Assembly (NCBI RefSeq): GCF_001751365.1
Contig: NZ_LJGT01000037.1
Location: 62,001-126,000, forward strand
Source: Streptomyces abyssalis
GTDB taxonomy: Bacteria > Actinomycetota > Actinomycetes > Streptomycetales > Streptomycetaceae
Length of the DNA: 64,000 nucleotides
Direction: 5' to 3'
The position numbers were made by a program, and so were the translations under genes. Shown here in pieces: positions 51,242 to 60,840 of the stretch (its first letter is position 1; every line of letters begins with the position of its first letter). The notes below the pieces were generated by a model. The model worked only from the letters and a program-made list of their open reading frames with translations. It did no database searches and was not told the origin of the DNA.

Positions 51242-52000
51242 GTGGCCAAGAATGATCCCGTGGACCTCGAGTTCAGCGTGGACCGCAGCAGCCCGGTCCC
51301 TCTGTACTTCCAGCTAGCCCAGCAGCTCGAGACCGCCATCGAGCGCGGCAGACTCTCCCCCGGCAGCCTGCTGGGCAACGAGATCGAACTCGCGGGGCGG
51401 CTGGGTCTGTCCCGTCCCACGGTGCGTCAGGCCATCCAGTCGCTCGTCGACAAGGGCCTGCTGGTGCGCCGGCGTGGCATCGGCACCCAGGTCGTGCACA
51501 GCCAGGTGCGGCGCCCCCTTGAGCTGAGCAGCCTCTACGACGACCTGGAAGCGGCAGGTCAGCGCCCCGCCACGCAACTGCTCCGGTACGAGAAGGAGGA
51601 GGCGACGGCCGAGGTCGCCGCCGCCCTGGCCGTCGCCGAGGGCGCCCAGGTGCGGCGCGTGGAGCGGCTCCGTCTGACCCACGGCGAGCCGATGGCCTTC
51701 CTCCGCAACCATCTGCCGGGTGATCTGCTGCAGGGCGAGCGCGGCGAGGAGCTGGAGTCGACGGGGCTCTACCGGCTGATGCGCGGACTCGGCGTCACCC
51801 TGCACAGCGCGCGGCAGTCCGTCGGTGCGCGTGCGGCCACCGCGGAGGAGGCGAAGCTGCTCGGGGAGGAGGCGGGCGCACCGCTGCTGACGATGGCGCG
51901 GACGACCTTCGACGACACGGGGCGCCCCGTCGAGTACGCCTCGCATCTGTACCGCGCCTCGCGCTACTCCTTCGAGTTCCAGCTCCTCGTACGGTCCTGA
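51242..52000 (+). CDS. GntR-family (HutC/UTRA) regulator
   Basis: A 252-residue regulator from the GTG at 51242. TACGCT ends six bases before it, so the message is predicted leaderless. The winged helix is VPLYFQLAQQLETAIERGRLSPGSLLGNEIELAGRLGLSRPTVRQAIQSLVDKGLLVRRRGIGTQVV (residues 18-86). A UTRA effector domain follows (LRYEKEEATAEVAAALAVAEGAQVRRVERLRLTHGEPMAFLRNHLP through MARTTFDDTGRPVEYASHLYRASRYSFEFQLLV). It should repress the flanking dehydrogenase and ABC genes until its sugar ligand binds. Four TTGT(C/T)CGGACAA-like boxes surround it. Confidence 0.93.
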   Translation: MAKNDPVDLEFSVDRSSPVPLYFQLAQQLETAIERGRLSPGSLLGNEIELAGRLGLSRPTVRQAIQSLVDKGLLVRRRGIGTQVVHSQVRRPLELSSLYDDLEAAGQRPATQLLRYEKEEATAEVAAALAVAEGAQVRRVERLRLTHGEPMAFLRNHLPGDLLQGERGEELESTGLYRLMRGLGVTLHSARQSVGARAATAEEAKLLGEEAGAPLLTMARTTFDDTGRPVEYASHLYRASRYSFEFQLLVRS

Positions 52001-52068
52001 CCCGGCCCCGGCACGCGCACGACCCGGAGCCCGCGGCGGTCACGCCCCTGTCCGGCAGGCCACAGGAT

Positions 52069-52139
52069 TTGTTCGGACAAACTCTCATGGAGAATGTTCG
52101 GACAAAGTATTGACGCCCCGCTCCGGGCCCGGCTAGAAC
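52069..52139 (+). promoter_or_regulatory. Promoter and two operator boxes of the sugar ABC operon
   Basis: Boxes TTGTTCGGACAA (52069-52080) and ATGTTCGGACAA (52094-52105) are 25 bp apart. The second abuts TTGACG (52110-52115), followed after 18 bases by TAGAAC (52134-52139). The -10 ends seven bases before the ATG at 52147, so the start point is at the codon itself. Repressor binding would occlude the -35. Confidence 0.75.
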
Positions 52140-52146
52140 TCCGCTC

Positions 52147-53157
52147 ATGGTCCTTCGGCGTAGAGCACGTAGAGCGACAACGGTGGCGGTAGCCCTGACG
52201 AGCGCGGCCCTTCTCGCCGCCGGCTGCAGCAGCTCCGGCGGCAAGGGTGGCGAGGAGAACAGCAGCGGCGCGGGCGGCGGCAAGGGCGTCAACACCCCGC
52301 GCATGACGATCGCGATGGTCTCGCACTCAGGTGAGGGCGACACCTTCTGGGACATCGTGCAGAGCGGAGCGAAGGACGCTGCCCGCAAGGACAACGTCCA
52401 GTTCGACTACTCGCACGACGACGAGGCGGGCCGCCAGGCGCAGCTCGTGCAGTCGGCCATCGACAAGAAGGTCGACGGGCTGATCGTCACGCTCGCCAAG
52501 CCCGACGCGATGAAGGGTGCCGTGAAGAAGGCGGTGGATGCCGGGATTCCGGTGATCACCATCAACTCCGGCGGCGAGCACTCGGCCGGGTTCGGTGCGA
52601 TCTCGCACATCGGGCAGGACGAGGCGATCGCGGGTGAGGCGGTCGGCGACGAGCTCAACAAGCGCGACCGCAAGAAGGCCCTGTGCGTCATCCACGAACA
52701 GGGCAACGTCTCGCTCGAAGAGCGCTGCGCGGGCGCGAAGAAGACCTTCGACGGGGAGATGAGCACGCTCAACGTCGACGGCACGAACATGCCCGACGTG
52801 CAGTCGTCGGTCGAGGCCAAGCTCCAGTCGGACAGCGACATCGACACCGTCCTCACCCTCGGCGCCCCCTTCGCGGCGACGTCGGCGAAGGCCAAGGAGA
52901 AGGCCGGCAGCAAGGCGGAGATCGACACCTTCGACCTCAACGCGCAGGTGGTGAAGGGGCTGAAGGACGGCAGCTTCGGCTTCGCCGTCGACCAGCAGCC
53001 CTACCTCCAGGGGTACGAGGCGGTCGACGCGCTGTGGCTGCACTCCTACAACGCCAACGAACTGGGCGGCGGCAAGCCCGTGCTGACCGGCCCCGCGGTC
53101 GTCACCAAGAAGGACGTCCCACGGCTGGAGAAGTACACCAAGCGCGGAACCCGGTGA
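52147..53157 (+). CDS. Sugar-binding lipoprotein, copy 1 (ribose/inositol type)
   Basis: A 336-residue periplasmic-binding-protein-type lipoprotein. The signal peptide ends in the lipobox LLAAGCSS. The mature chain shows [91 protein letters not shown] and [20 protein letters not shown]. This is the substrate-binding class of ribose, xylose, fructose and inositol importers. It is the first gene of the ABC unit and is predicted to be translated leaderless. It has a close tandem paralogue downstream. Confidence 0.94.
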   Translation: MVLRRRARRATTVAVALTSAALLAAGCSSSGGKGGEENSSGAGGGKGVNTPRMTIAMVSHSGEGDTFWDIVQSGAKDAARKDNVQFDYSHDDEAGRQAQLVQSAIDKKVDGLIVTLAKPDAMKGAVKKAVDAGIPVITINSGGEHSAGFGAISHIGQDEAIAGEAVGDELNKRDRKKALCVIHEQGNVSLEERCAGAKKTFDGEMSTLNVDGTNMPDVQSSVEAKLQSDSDIDTVLTLGAPFAATSAKAKEKAGSKAEIDTFDLNAQVVKGLKDGSFGFAVDQQPYLQGYEAVDALWLHSYNANELGGGKPVLTGPAVVTKKDVPRLEKYTKRGTR

Positions 53158-53269
53158 GCATCCGCCGCAGGCAGGTCGCCGATACTGGCGCGGGCATCCG
53201 CGCCCGTACCGGTGGCCCCTGCGGGCGCCGGGATGAACAGAAACACCCGTACCGAGAGGTCAGCAGTAC

Positions 53270-54304
53270 GTGTCGAGGCTGGAAGGGTTCCGCGGGAACC
53301 GCAGGCGAAAGAGCGCGGGCCGGGCAGCGATGGCAGCCGTGGTCCTCGCGTCCGTGGGGCTCGCGGGATGCAGCAGCACCGGCGGAAAGCGGGCGGAGGA
53401 GGAGCGCGACGCGGCCGTCTCGGGCGAGGCGGCCGTCGGCACTCCCCGCTGGAAGATCGCGATGGTGAGCCACTCCGGCGAGGGCGACACCTTCTGGGAC
53501 ATCGTGCAGAGCGGTGCCGAACAGGCCGCCGCGAAGGACAACATCGAGTTCCACTACTCGCACGACAAGGAGGCGGGCCGCCAGGCGCAGCTCGTCAAGG
53601 CCGCCGTCGACAACGAGGTGGACGGCCTGATCGTCTCCCTCGCCAAGCCGGAGGCGATGAAGGGCGCCGTGGAGAAGGCCGTCAAGGCCGGCATCCCCGT
53701 CGTCACCATCAACTCCGGCCAGGACCAGTCCGAGAAGTACGGCGCCCTCGCCCACATCGGCCAGGACGAGGAGATCGCGGGCGAGGCCGTGGGACGTGAA
53801 CTCAACGACCGTGGCCGCAAGAAGGCGGTCTGCCTCCTGCACGAGCAGGGCAACGTCGGACACGAGGAGCGCTGCCGCGGCGTGCGCAGGACCTTCGATG
53901 GCGAGGTGCGCAACCTGCACGCCGACGGTACGAACATGCCGGCCGTGGAGTCCTCCCTGGAGGCCGAACTCCAGTCGGACCCCGGGACCGACACCGTCGT
54001 GACGCTCGGCGCACCCTTCGCCCCCACCGCCGTCAAGGCCGCCGAGGGCGCGGGCAGCAAGGCCGAGACGGTCACCTTCGACCTCAACGACCAGGCGGCG
54101 CAGGGCCTCAAGGACGGCTCGATCGGATTCGCCGTGGACCAGCAGCCGTATCTGCAGGGCTACGAGGCGGTCGACCTGCTGTGGCTGGAGCGCTACAACG
54201 CCAACATGCTGGGCGGCGGCAAGCCAGTGCTGACCGGCCCGCAGATCCTCACGAAGAAGGACGCATCCACCTTGCAGAAGTACACGAAGCGGGGAACGCG
54301 ATGA
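53270..54304 (+). CDS. Sugar-binding lipoprotein, copy 2 (tandem paralogue)
   Basis: A 344-residue lipoprotein (lipobox VGLAGCSS) very similar throughout to copy 1: the [18 protein letters not shown] block, the AKPxAMKGAVxKAVxAGIPVxTINSG block, the HEQGNVxxEERCxG block, [13 protein letters not shown] and the terminal YTKRGTR are shared. The signal peptide and the first 20 mature residues differ. Changes near the sugar site ([29 protein letters not shown] for INSGGEHSAGFGAISHIGQDEAIAGEAVG) suggest altered ligand range. The GTG at 53270 has GAGAGG upstream. The stop overlaps the permease ATG (ATGA), so this copy is the one coupled to the transporter. Confidence 0.94.
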   Translation: MSRLEGFRGNRRRKSAGRAAMAAVVLASVGLAGCSSTGGKRAEEERDAAVSGEAAVGTPRWKIAMVSHSGEGDTFWDIVQSGAEQAAAKDNIEFHYSHDKEAGRQAQLVKAAVDNEVDGLIVSLAKPEAMKGAVEKAVKAGIPVVTINSGQDQSEKYGALAHIGQDEEIAGEAVGRELNDRGRKKAVCLLHEQGNVGHEERCRGVRRTFDGEVRNLHADGTNMPAVESSLEAELQSDPGTDTVVTLGAPFAPTAVKAAEGAGSKAETVTFDLNDQAAQGLKDGSIGFAVDQQPYLQGYEAVDLLWLERYNANMLGGGKPVLTGPQILTKKDASTLQKYTKRGTR

Positions 54305-55431
54305 CGGCTGCACCCACACCCACACCCTCCGGCGCCCCCGGGGCGACGGAGGAGAACGCAACCACTCAAGCCGGCGGGACCGCGGGATCCGGCGGTGCCG
54401 GGAAGACCGCTGGAAGCGACGAGCGCCTGGTGCACCGGCCGCTGCTGCAGCGGCTGCTGGGACGTCCCGAACTCGGAGCCGTCGTCGGCGCGGTCGCCGT
54501 CTTCGTCGTCTTCTCGGTCGTGGCCGAGAGCTTCCTGCGCGCCTCCAGCCTCTCCACGGTGCTCTACGCCTCCTCGACCCTCGGGATCATGGCGGTGCCG
54601 GTGGCGCTGCTGATGATCGGCGGGGAGTTCGACCTGTCGACCGGCGTGATGGTCACCACCTCCTCGCTGGTCTCCTCGATGTTCAGCTACCAGATGACGG
54701 CGAACGTCTGGGTCGGCGTCGGGGTCTCGCTGCTGGTCACGCTGGGCATCGGGCTCTTCAACGGCTACATGCTCGTACGTACGAAACTGCCGAGCTTCAT
54801 CATCACGCTCGGCACGTTCCTGATGCTGACGGGTCTCAACCTCGGCCTGACGAAGCTCATCAGCGGCACGGTCTCCACCAAGACCATCTCCGACATGGAG
54901 GGGTTCGCTTCGGCGAAGGCGCTGTTCGCCTCCGAGCTGAGCATCGGCCCCGTCGGCATCCAGGTCACCGTGGTGTGGTGGCTGGGCCTGGTGGTGCTGG
55001 CGACGTGGCTGCTGCTGCGTACAAAGGCGGGCAACTGGATCTTCGCGGTCGGCGGCGGCCAGCACACCGCACGGGCGGTCGGCGTCCCCGTCGCCCGTAC
55101 GAAGATCGGCCTGTATCTCGGGGTGGCGCTGGGCGCGTGGATATCCGGCCAGCATCTGCTCTTCAACTACGACGTCGTCCAGTCCGGCGAGGGCGTCGGC
55201 AACGAACTGATCTACATCGCCGCGGCCGTCATCGGCGGCTGCCTGCTGACCGGCGGCTACGGGTCGGCGGTCGGCGCCGCTGTGGGCGCCTTCATCTTCG
55301 GCATGACGAGCAAGGGCATCGTGTACGCGCAGTGGGAGCCGGACTGGTTCAAGTTCTTCCTCGGGGCGATGCTGCTGGTCGCCGTGCTGCTGAACGCGTA
55401 CATACGCAAGCGGGCGGAGGCGAACCGATGA
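54301..55431 (+). CDS. Sugar ABC transporter permease (RbsC/FrcC type)
   Basis: A 376-residue permease with a 60-residue Thr/Ala/Gly-rich cytoplasmic leader and eight to ten membrane segments. Family marks are [94 protein letters not shown] and [32 protein letters not shown]. It forms the channel for the two binding lipoproteins. Starts and stops overlap by four bases on both sides (ATGA), so the three genes are translated in step. Confidence 0.95.
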   Translation: MTAAPTPTPSGAPGATEENATTQAGGTAGSGGAGKTAGSDERLVHRPLLQRLLGRPELGAVVGAVAVFVVFSVVAESFLRASSLSTVLYASSTLGIMAVPVALLMIGGEFDLSTGVMVTTSSLVSSMFSYQMTANVWVGVGVSLLVTLGIGLFNGYMLVRTKLPSFIITLGTFLMLTGLNLGLTKLISGTVSTKTISDMEGFASAKALFASELSIGPVGIQVTVVWWLGLVVLATWLLLRTKAGNWIFAVGGGQHTARAVGVPVARTKIGLYLGVALGAWISGQHLLFNYDVVQSGEGVGNELIYIAAAVIGGCLLTGGYGSAVGAAVGAFIFGMTSKGIVYAQWEPDWFKFFLGAMLLVAVLLNAYIRKRAEANR

Positions 55432-56345
55432 CCGGCGACAAGGACGGGAACGTGGCGGACACCCCACCGAAGGACGAGGCGGCGGCCGGAGCACCGGCCG
55501 TTCAGGACCCGGCGCCGCCCGTTCAGGACCCGGCGCCGGCCGTCCAGGACACGGTGCCGCTCGTGGAGCTGACGGACGTCAGCAAGTTCTACGGCAACAT
55601 CCGCGCCCTGGAGGAGGTCTCCCTGCAGGTGCACGCGGGCGAGATCACCTGCGTGCTCGGTGACAACGGGGCGGGGAAGTCGACCCTCATCAAGATCGTC
55701 GCGGGCCTGCACCAGCACGACACCGGCACCTTCCGCATCAACGGCGAGGAGGCCCGGCTCGCCTCCCCGCGCGAGGCCCTGGACCGGGGCATCGCCACCG
55801 TCTACCAGGACCTGGCAGTCGTCCCGCTGATGCCGGTGTGGCGCAACTTCTTCCTCGGCTCCGAGCCGACCAAGGGCCGCGGGCCCTTCGCCCGGCTCGA
55901 CGTCGAGAGCATGCGCCGCACCACCCACAGCGAGCTGCTGCGCATGGGCATCGACCTGCGCGACGTCGACCAGCCCATCGGCACCCTCTCCGGCGGTGAG
56001 CGGCAGTGCGTGGCGATCGCCCGCGCCGTCTATTTCGGCGCGAAGGTGCTGGTGCTGGACGAGCCGACGGCGGCGCTCGGCGTCAAGCAGTCCGGCGTCG
56101 TGCTGAAGTACGTGGCGGCGGCACGGGACGCCGGGCTCGGCGTCGTGCTGATCACGCACAATCCTCACCACGCGTATCTGGTCGGTGACCGCTTCGTACT
56201 GCTCAAGCGCGGCACGATGGCCGGCAGCCACCGCAAGGACGGGCTGGAGCTCGACGAGTTGACCCGGCAGATGTCCGGCGGCAGCGAGCTGGAGCAGCTC
56301 AGCCACGAGCTGGAGCGCGCACCGGTCCCGCAGCATCTGCAGTGA
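55428..56345 (+). CDS. Sugar ABC transporter ATPase (single-domain, FrcA type)
   Basis: A 305-residue ATPase. After a Pro/Ala/Gln/Asp-rich leader with three near-copies of VQDPAP come Walker A ([15 protein letters not shown]), the Q-loop VYQDLAVV, signature [18 protein letters not shown], Walker [13 protein letters not shown] and the H-loop [14 protein letters not shown]. It has one nucleotide domain, whereas RbsA/MglA-type sugar ATPases have two, so it works as a homodimer like FrcA. The leader is missing from usual relatives. It overlaps the permease gene by four bases. Confidence 0.95.
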   Translation: MTGDKDGNVADTPPKDEAAAGAPAVQDPAPPVQDPAPAVQDTVPLVELTDVSKFYGNIRALEEVSLQVHAGEITCVLGDNGAGKSTLIKIVAGLHQHDTGTFRINGEEARLASPREALDRGIATVYQDLAVVPLMPVWRNFFLGSEPTKGRGPFARLDVESMRRTTHSELLRMGIDLRDVDQPIGTLSGGERQCVAIARAVYFGAKVLVLDEPTAALGVKQSGVVLKYVAAARDAGLGVVLITHNPHHAYLVGDRFVLLKRGTMAGSHRKDGLELDELTRQMSGGSELEQLSHELERAPVPQHLQ

Positions 56346-56537
56346 GCGGCCGCAGGCTGCAGGCGCCCGGAGACGGCCTCGCATCGTCCCTGGTGAGAGG
56401 CCCGTGGCGCCGCGGCCTCACGCGGTAGGGCAGAATCGGCCAGTGGGCAGGCGTACGCATCCGCCGTACGAACCGGCTCACGTACGACCGACCCGTGGCC
56501 CACAGCCAGCAGCCGCGCACAGAGGAAAGGCCGCGCA

Positions 56538-57698
56538 GTGAGCATGTACCGAGAGCGCGCGGACCGGGACCGTCTCTACCGCCGCTCCGCGCCGAGCGCC
56601 AGCGTTCTGCGGACCGTCAGCACCCGGGAGCGGCGTTCGCCCCTGTCCGCCCCCCGGGTCCCCACTGTCGGCATCGACATCGGCGGTACGAAGGTGATGG
56701 CGGGCGTCGTCGACGCCGACGGCCAGATCCTGGAGCAGGTACGCGCCGAGACCCCCGAGAAGTCCAAGAGCCCCAAGGTCGTCGAGGACACCATCGCCGA
56801 GCTGGTCCTGGACCTCTCCGACCGGCACGACGTGCACGCCGTGGGCATCGGCGCCGCCGGCTGGGTGGACGCCGACCGCTCCCGGGTGCTGTTCGCACCG
56901 CATCTGGCCTGGCGTGACGAGCCCCTCAAGGACGCCCTCACCGCACGCCTCGCCGTGCCGGTGATGGTCGACAACGACGCGAACACCGCCGCGTGGGGCG
57001 AGTGGCGCTTCGGCGCCGGACGCGGCGAGGATCACCTCGTGATGATCACGCTCGGCACGGGCATCGGCGGGGCCATTCTGGAGAACGGCCAGGTCAAGCG
57101 CGGCAAGTACGGGGTGGCAGGCGAGTTCGGGCACATGCAGGTCGTGCCCGGCGGCCACCGCTGCCCCTGCGGCAACCGCGGCTGCTGGGAGCAGTACAGC
57201 TCGGGCAACGCCCTGGTGCGCGAGGCGCGCGAACTGGCCGTCGCCGATTCGCCCGTGGCGTACGGGCTCGTGGAGCGTGTCGGCGGCCAGACCTCGGAGA
57301 TCACCGGGCCGCTCATCACGGAACTCGCCCGTGGCGGCGACGCCATGTGCACCGAGCTGCTCCAGGACATCGGCCACTGGCTCGGCGTGGGCATCGCCAA
57401 CCTGGCCGCCGCTCTCGACCCGGGCGGCTTCGTGATCGGCGGCGGGGTCAGCGCCGCCGACGAACTGCTCATCGATCCGGCTCGTGAGGCCTTCAAGCGC
57501 CATCTGACGGGCCGTGGATACCGGCCGGAGGCCACCATCGCCAAGGCACAGCTCGGCCCCGAGGCGGGCATGGTCGGCGCCGCCGACCTGGCACGCCTCG
57601 TCGCCCGGCGCTTCCGCCGCGCCAACCGGCGCCGTCTGGAGCGGTACGAGCGCTACGAACGGGCCGCGGACAACCTGCGACGGGCGGTGGGGCAGTGA
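56538..57698 (+). CDS. ROK-family sugar kinase (glucokinase-like)
   Basis: A 386-residue kinase. The ATP loop is VGIDIGGTKVMAGVVDADG, the sugar-binding region PVMVDNDANTAAWGEWRFGAGRGEDHLVMITLGTGIGGAIL with the catalytic Asp, and the zinc motif CPCGNRGCWEQYSSGNALV. FVIGGGVSAADELLIDPAREAFKRHL closes the domain. This is the pattern of Streptomyces GlkA-type enzymes, which are near 317 residues. This one has about 40 extra N-terminal residues and a basic C-terminal helix (RRFRRANRRRLERYERYERAADNLRRAV). It should phosphorylate the hexose brought in by the upstream ABC system. The GTG at 56538 follows GAGGAAAGG. Confidence 0.9.
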   Translation: MSMYRERADRDRLYRRSAPSASVLRTVSTRERRSPLSAPRVPTVGIDIGGTKVMAGVVDADGQILEQVRAETPEKSKSPKVVEDTIAELVLDLSDRHDVHAVGIGAAGWVDADRSRVLFAPHLAWRDEPLKDALTARLAVPVMVDNDANTAAWGEWRFGAGRGEDHLVMITLGTGIGGAILENGQVKRGKYGVAGEFGHMQVVPGGHRCPCGNRGCWEQYSSGNALVREARELAVADSPVAYGLVERVGGQTSEITGPLITELARGGDAMCTELLQDIGHWLGVGIANLAAALDPGGFVIGGGVSAADELLIDPAREAFKRHLTGRGYRPEATIAKAQLGPEAGMVGAADLARLVARRFRRANRRRLERYERYERAADNLRRAVGQ

Positions 57699-58258
57699 CG
57701 GCCACCGCACCGCAGAACCTGCGCCCCTCGCAGCGGCCGCCGCACCGGCCCCGCCACCGCATACTCACGCTCATCATCGTCGTACTGCTGATCGCGGTCC
57801 CCGCGGGATACGTGGTCAAGTCGGCCTTCGAGAGCCGGGACAGCGGTGAGGACAAGGAGCGCAACGCCGCCGCGACCAACCTCACCTACGGCTGGCCGAG
57901 CAAGGTCCAGCGCAACGTCTACGACGTCCCCTTGCCGTCCAAGTCCAGCCACTACGCCTTCTACGAGGCCAACTCCTGGCAGACCAGCACGCTCTACGTG
58001 CAGTTCCGCCTCCCGGAGAAGCAACTCGGCGACTTCCTCGACGACGTGGGCACCAGCTCTTCCGCTCTGCGGCCCGGGCAGGTCACCATCAGCGGCAAGG
58101 AGGCCGAGACGGTCGGCTGGGACCTGGACAAGGACGGTCACGACTACGAGGGCACCACGTACCGGCAGGGCGAGAGCCGTCCCGACGTGGCGATCACCGT
58201 CGACCGCACCTACAAGAACATGCCGCGTGTGTATGTCGTGTCCACCGTGAAGTTCTGA
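57695..58258 (+). CDS. Membrane-anchored extracytoplasmic protein, unknown
   Basis: A 187-residue protein whose GTG overlaps the ROK kinase stop (GTGA). A Pro/Arg-rich cytoplasmic start (MTATAPQNLRPSQRPPHRPRHR), one membrane segment (ILTLIIVVLLIAVPAGYVV) and a soluble outer domain are visible. That domain (NLTYGWPSKVQRNVYDVPLPSKSSHYAFYEANSWQTSTLYVQFRLPEKQLGDFLDDVGTSSSALRPG, ending RVYVVSTVKF) looks well folded. It resembles single-pass Streptomyces proteins of unknown function. Its coupling to a sugar kinase is unexplained and may just reflect shared transcription. Confidence 0.8.
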   Translation: MTATAPQNLRPSQRPPHRPRHRILTLIIVVLLIAVPAGYVVKSAFESRDSGEDKERNAAATNLTYGWPSKVQRNVYDVPLPSKSSHYAFYEANSWQTSTLYVQFRLPEKQLGDFLDDVGTSSSALRPGQVTISGKEAETVGWDLDKDGHDYEGTTYRQGESRPDVAITVDRTYKNMPRVYVVSTVKF

Positions 58259-58315
58259 TGTACACAGCGATGCCCCCGAACCCGCACCCCGGCAGGGGCT
58301 GGGTAGCGTGGCCGC

Positions 58316-59587
58316 GTGAGCGAGAAGCAGAGTGACCGGATGTTGCAACACCGCCTCGACGGCCCCGACGACGCCCCCGTGCTCGTGCTCGGTCCGGCCC
58401 TCGGTACCACCTGGCACATGTGGGACCGGCAGATACCGGAGCTGACCCGCAACTGGCGCGTTCTCCGCTTCGACCTGCCAGGTCACGGCGGAGCCCCCGC
58501 GCACCCCGCCGACTCGGCGACGTCGCTCGCCGAGCGCGTCCTCGCCACCCTCGACTCCCTCGGAGTGCAGCGCTTCGGCTACGCCGGCTGCTCCGTGGGC
58601 GGCGCCGTCGGCATACAGCTCGGCATGCTGGCCCGCGACCGGCTCTCCTCCCTCGCGCTCATCTCCAGCTCGCCCCGCTTCGGCACCGCCGACGCCTGGC
58701 GGCAGCGGGGTGTCGTCGTCCGTACGAACGGACTCGACCCCATCGCCCGCTCCACCCCGGAGCGGTGGTTCACCGAAGGCTTCATCGAGGCGCAGCCGGC
58801 GATCGTGGAATGGGCCGTGCAGATGGTCCGCACCACCGACCCGGGCTGCTACATCGCGGCATGCGAGGTGCTGGCCGCCTTCGACGTACGCAGCGACCTG
58901 GGCGGCATCGGAGTGCCCACGCTCGTCGTCGCGGGCGCCGAGGACGAGGCGACGCCGCCCTCCGACGCCCGTGCCCTCGTCGCCGGGATACCGGACGCGA
59001 GGCTCGCCATAGTGCCCGGGGCGTCGCACCTGACGCCCGTCGAACAGCCGGGCGCCGTCACCGAGTTGATCATCAGGCACTTCACCACGAGCTGGCAGGA
59101 GTCGCCCGCGGGCCCGCCCGCGCCCGCACCGGTGATCACGCCCGCACCGGCCAGACCCACCGGCGCCATAGCCGAACTGGAGTCCGCCGATGCCGCGGCC
59201 GGCCGCGGCGACACCTACGACGCCGGGATGAAGGTGCGCCGCGAAGTCCTCGGCGACGCGCACGTGGACCGTGCGCAGGAGAACGCGGACCACTTCACCC
59301 AGGACTTCCAGGACTTCGCCACCCGCTACGCCTGGGGCGAGATCTGGACTAGGCCCGGCCTCGACCGGCGTACCCGCAGCGTGATCACCCTCACCGCGCT
59401 CGTCTCCCGCGGCCACTTCGACGAGCTGACCTTCCACATCCGCGCGGCCCTGCGGAACGGGCTCACGCCGGAGGAGATCAAGGAAGTCCTCCTGCAGACC
59501 GCGGTCTACGCGGGCGTGCCCGCGGCGAACTCGGCGTTCGCCGTGGCCCAGAACGTCATCCGCGAGGAGACCACGCCCACGGAGTAG
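58316..59587 (+). CDS. pcaL: Fused 3-oxoadipate enol-lactonase / 4-carboxymuconolactone decarboxylase
   Basis: A 423-residue bifunctional protein of the beta-ketoadipate pathway. Residues about 8-258 are the enol-lactonase alpha/beta hydrolase (VLVLGPALGTTWHMWDRQIPEL, nucleophile Ser in GYAGCSVGGAVGIQLG, acid in AGAEDEATPP, His in VPGASHLTPVE). A Pro/Ala linker is followed by the decarboxylase domain at about 300-420 (YDAGMKVRREVLGDAHVDRA, SVITLTALVSRGHFDELTFHIRAALRNGLTPEEIKEVLLQTAVYAGVPAANSAF). This pcaL fusion is known in actinobacteria, usually inside a pca cluster, but here it stands alone. TAGCGT (58304-58309) ends six bases before the GTG: leaderless promoter. Confidence 0.95.
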   Translation: MSEKQSDRMLQHRLDGPDDAPVLVLGPALGTTWHMWDRQIPELTRNWRVLRFDLPGHGGAPAHPADSATSLAERVLATLDSLGVQRFGYAGCSVGGAVGIQLGMLARDRLSSLALISSSPRFGTADAWRQRGVVVRTNGLDPIARSTPERWFTEGFIEAQPAIVEWAVQMVRTTDPGCYIAACEVLAAFDVRSDLGGIGVPTLVVAGAEDEATPPSDARALVAGIPDARLAIVPGASHLTPVEQPGAVTELIIRHFTTSWQESPAGPPAPAPVITPAPARPTGAIAELESADAAAGRGDTYDAGMKVRREVLGDAHVDRAQENADHFTQDFQDFATRYAWGEIWTRPGLDRRTRSVITLTALVSRGHFDELTFHIRAALRNGLTPEEIKEVLLQTAVYAGVPAANSAFAVAQNVIREETTPTE

Positions 59588-60191
59588 CCCCTCCCGGGGC
59601 AGCCACGACCGCGCCGGCTCGCGTGTGTGGGTGCGGCCGCGAACGCAGTTCGCAGCGGGCGCCCCTCGACGTGGCCGGCGGCCGCCTCACCGCTGGCCCG
59701 TTCTGCCGCCGCGGCCGTCCGCGTCGCGGGCATGTCCATGCGCCGCCGCTGCCGCGAAGTCGGTCATGCGAGACCGGGTCTGTCGCCTGCGGCGTGCCGC
59801 GCCTGCGGTCGCCTTCACCCGCCGGGCCCCGTGCGGTCCGGCCGACCCTCGTCGGCCAGCTGGGGGCCCCTCGGTCGCAGCCGGGGCACGGACGGCTGCC
59901 GCCGTGGCGAGCGGCCACCGCGCAGGAGGGCCCGGCAGCGTGGCCGGCTGCCTGCCGTGGTGGGCGTGGCGTCGCCGGTCGCGGTCGTCGGCGGGCGTGC
60001 ATCGCCGGGACTTCGGTACGGGCCGGGGCCCGGGGCGGCACGGGAGAACCGCGAACACCCGATGCGCGGGTCCCGCGGCGTGGTCGGCTGCCGGAAGGGC
60101 CGCCTGGCCCGGCCGAGAGACGAGGGGGAGCCTCGGGCGGTCGCGCCCCGAGGTCGGCCGGGGCGCCGCAGGCGACAGGCACAATGGGGCC
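59588..60191. other. 600-base gap without a recognisable gene
   Basis: Extremely GC-rich, with long open frames in several phases, but none has the codon pattern or sequence features of a protein. They are Arg/Pro/Ala-rich in every frame. CACAAT (60180-60185) near the right end is the likely -10 for the next gene. The rest could be a decayed gene or a large structured RNA region. Confidence 0.5.
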
Positions 60192-60830
60192 ATGAAGCTG
60201 ATCAAGAAGGGCCACGCCTGCGTACGGATCGAGCAGGACGGGCGCACGCTCGTCATCGACCCCGGAGGCTTCAGCGAGGGCGACGCGGCAGTCGGAGCCG
60301 ATGCGATCCTGGTCACGCACGAGCACCCGGACCACTTCGACGAGGGCAGGCTGCGCGCGGCCATGGAGGCCAACCCGGGCGCGCAGATCTGGACGCCGCG
60401 CAGCGTCGCCGAGAAGATCTCCACCACCTTCCCCGGCCGCGTGCACACCGTCGGCGAGGGCGACACCTTCGACGCCGCCGGATTCGAGGTCGAGGTCCAC
60501 GGCCAGCTGCACGCCGTCATCCACCCGGACATCCCGCGGATCGCCAACTGCGGCTATGTCGTGGACGGTTCGGTCTTCCACCCCGGCGACGCGCTGACCG
60601 TGCCGGGCCGGGACGTCGACACGCTGCTGCTCCCGGTGCACGCACCGTGGAGCAAGGTCTCCGAGGTCATCGACTACGTACGGGAGGTCGCGCCGCGCCG
60701 CGCCCTCGACGTGCACGACGGGCTCCTGGCGGACCAGGCACGGCCGATCTACGACCGGATGATCGGCGACCTCGGAGGGGTGGAGCACGGCCGTCTGGCC
60801 CCCGGCGAGAGTGTCGGTGTGGCGCGGTAG
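60192..60830 (+). CDS. MBL-fold metal-dependent hydrolase
   Basis: A 212-residue metallo-beta-lactamase-fold protein (MKLIKKGHACVRIEQDGRTLVIDPGGFSEGDAAVGADAILVTHEHPDHFDEG). The HxHxDH zinc motif is THEHPDHF. Later His/Asp ligands are in VFHPGDALT and ALDVHDGLL. It resembles the UlaG/YycJ-like family of putative hydrolases; the substrate is unknown. CACAAT ends six bases before the ATG, so the message is predicted leaderless. Exonuclease III starts 10 bases after its stop but has its own -10. Confidence 0.9.
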   Translation: MKLIKKGHACVRIEQDGRTLVIDPGGFSEGDAAVGADAILVTHEHPDHFDEGRLRAAMEANPGAQIWTPRSVAEKISTTFPGRVHTVGEGDTFDAAGFEVEVHGQLHAVIHPDIPRIANCGYVVDGSVFHPGDALTVPGRDVDTLLLPVHAPWSKVSEVIDYVREVAPRRALDVHDGLLADQARPIYDRMIGDLGGVEHGRLAPGESVGVAR

Positions 60831-60840
60831 ATTTCACCGC

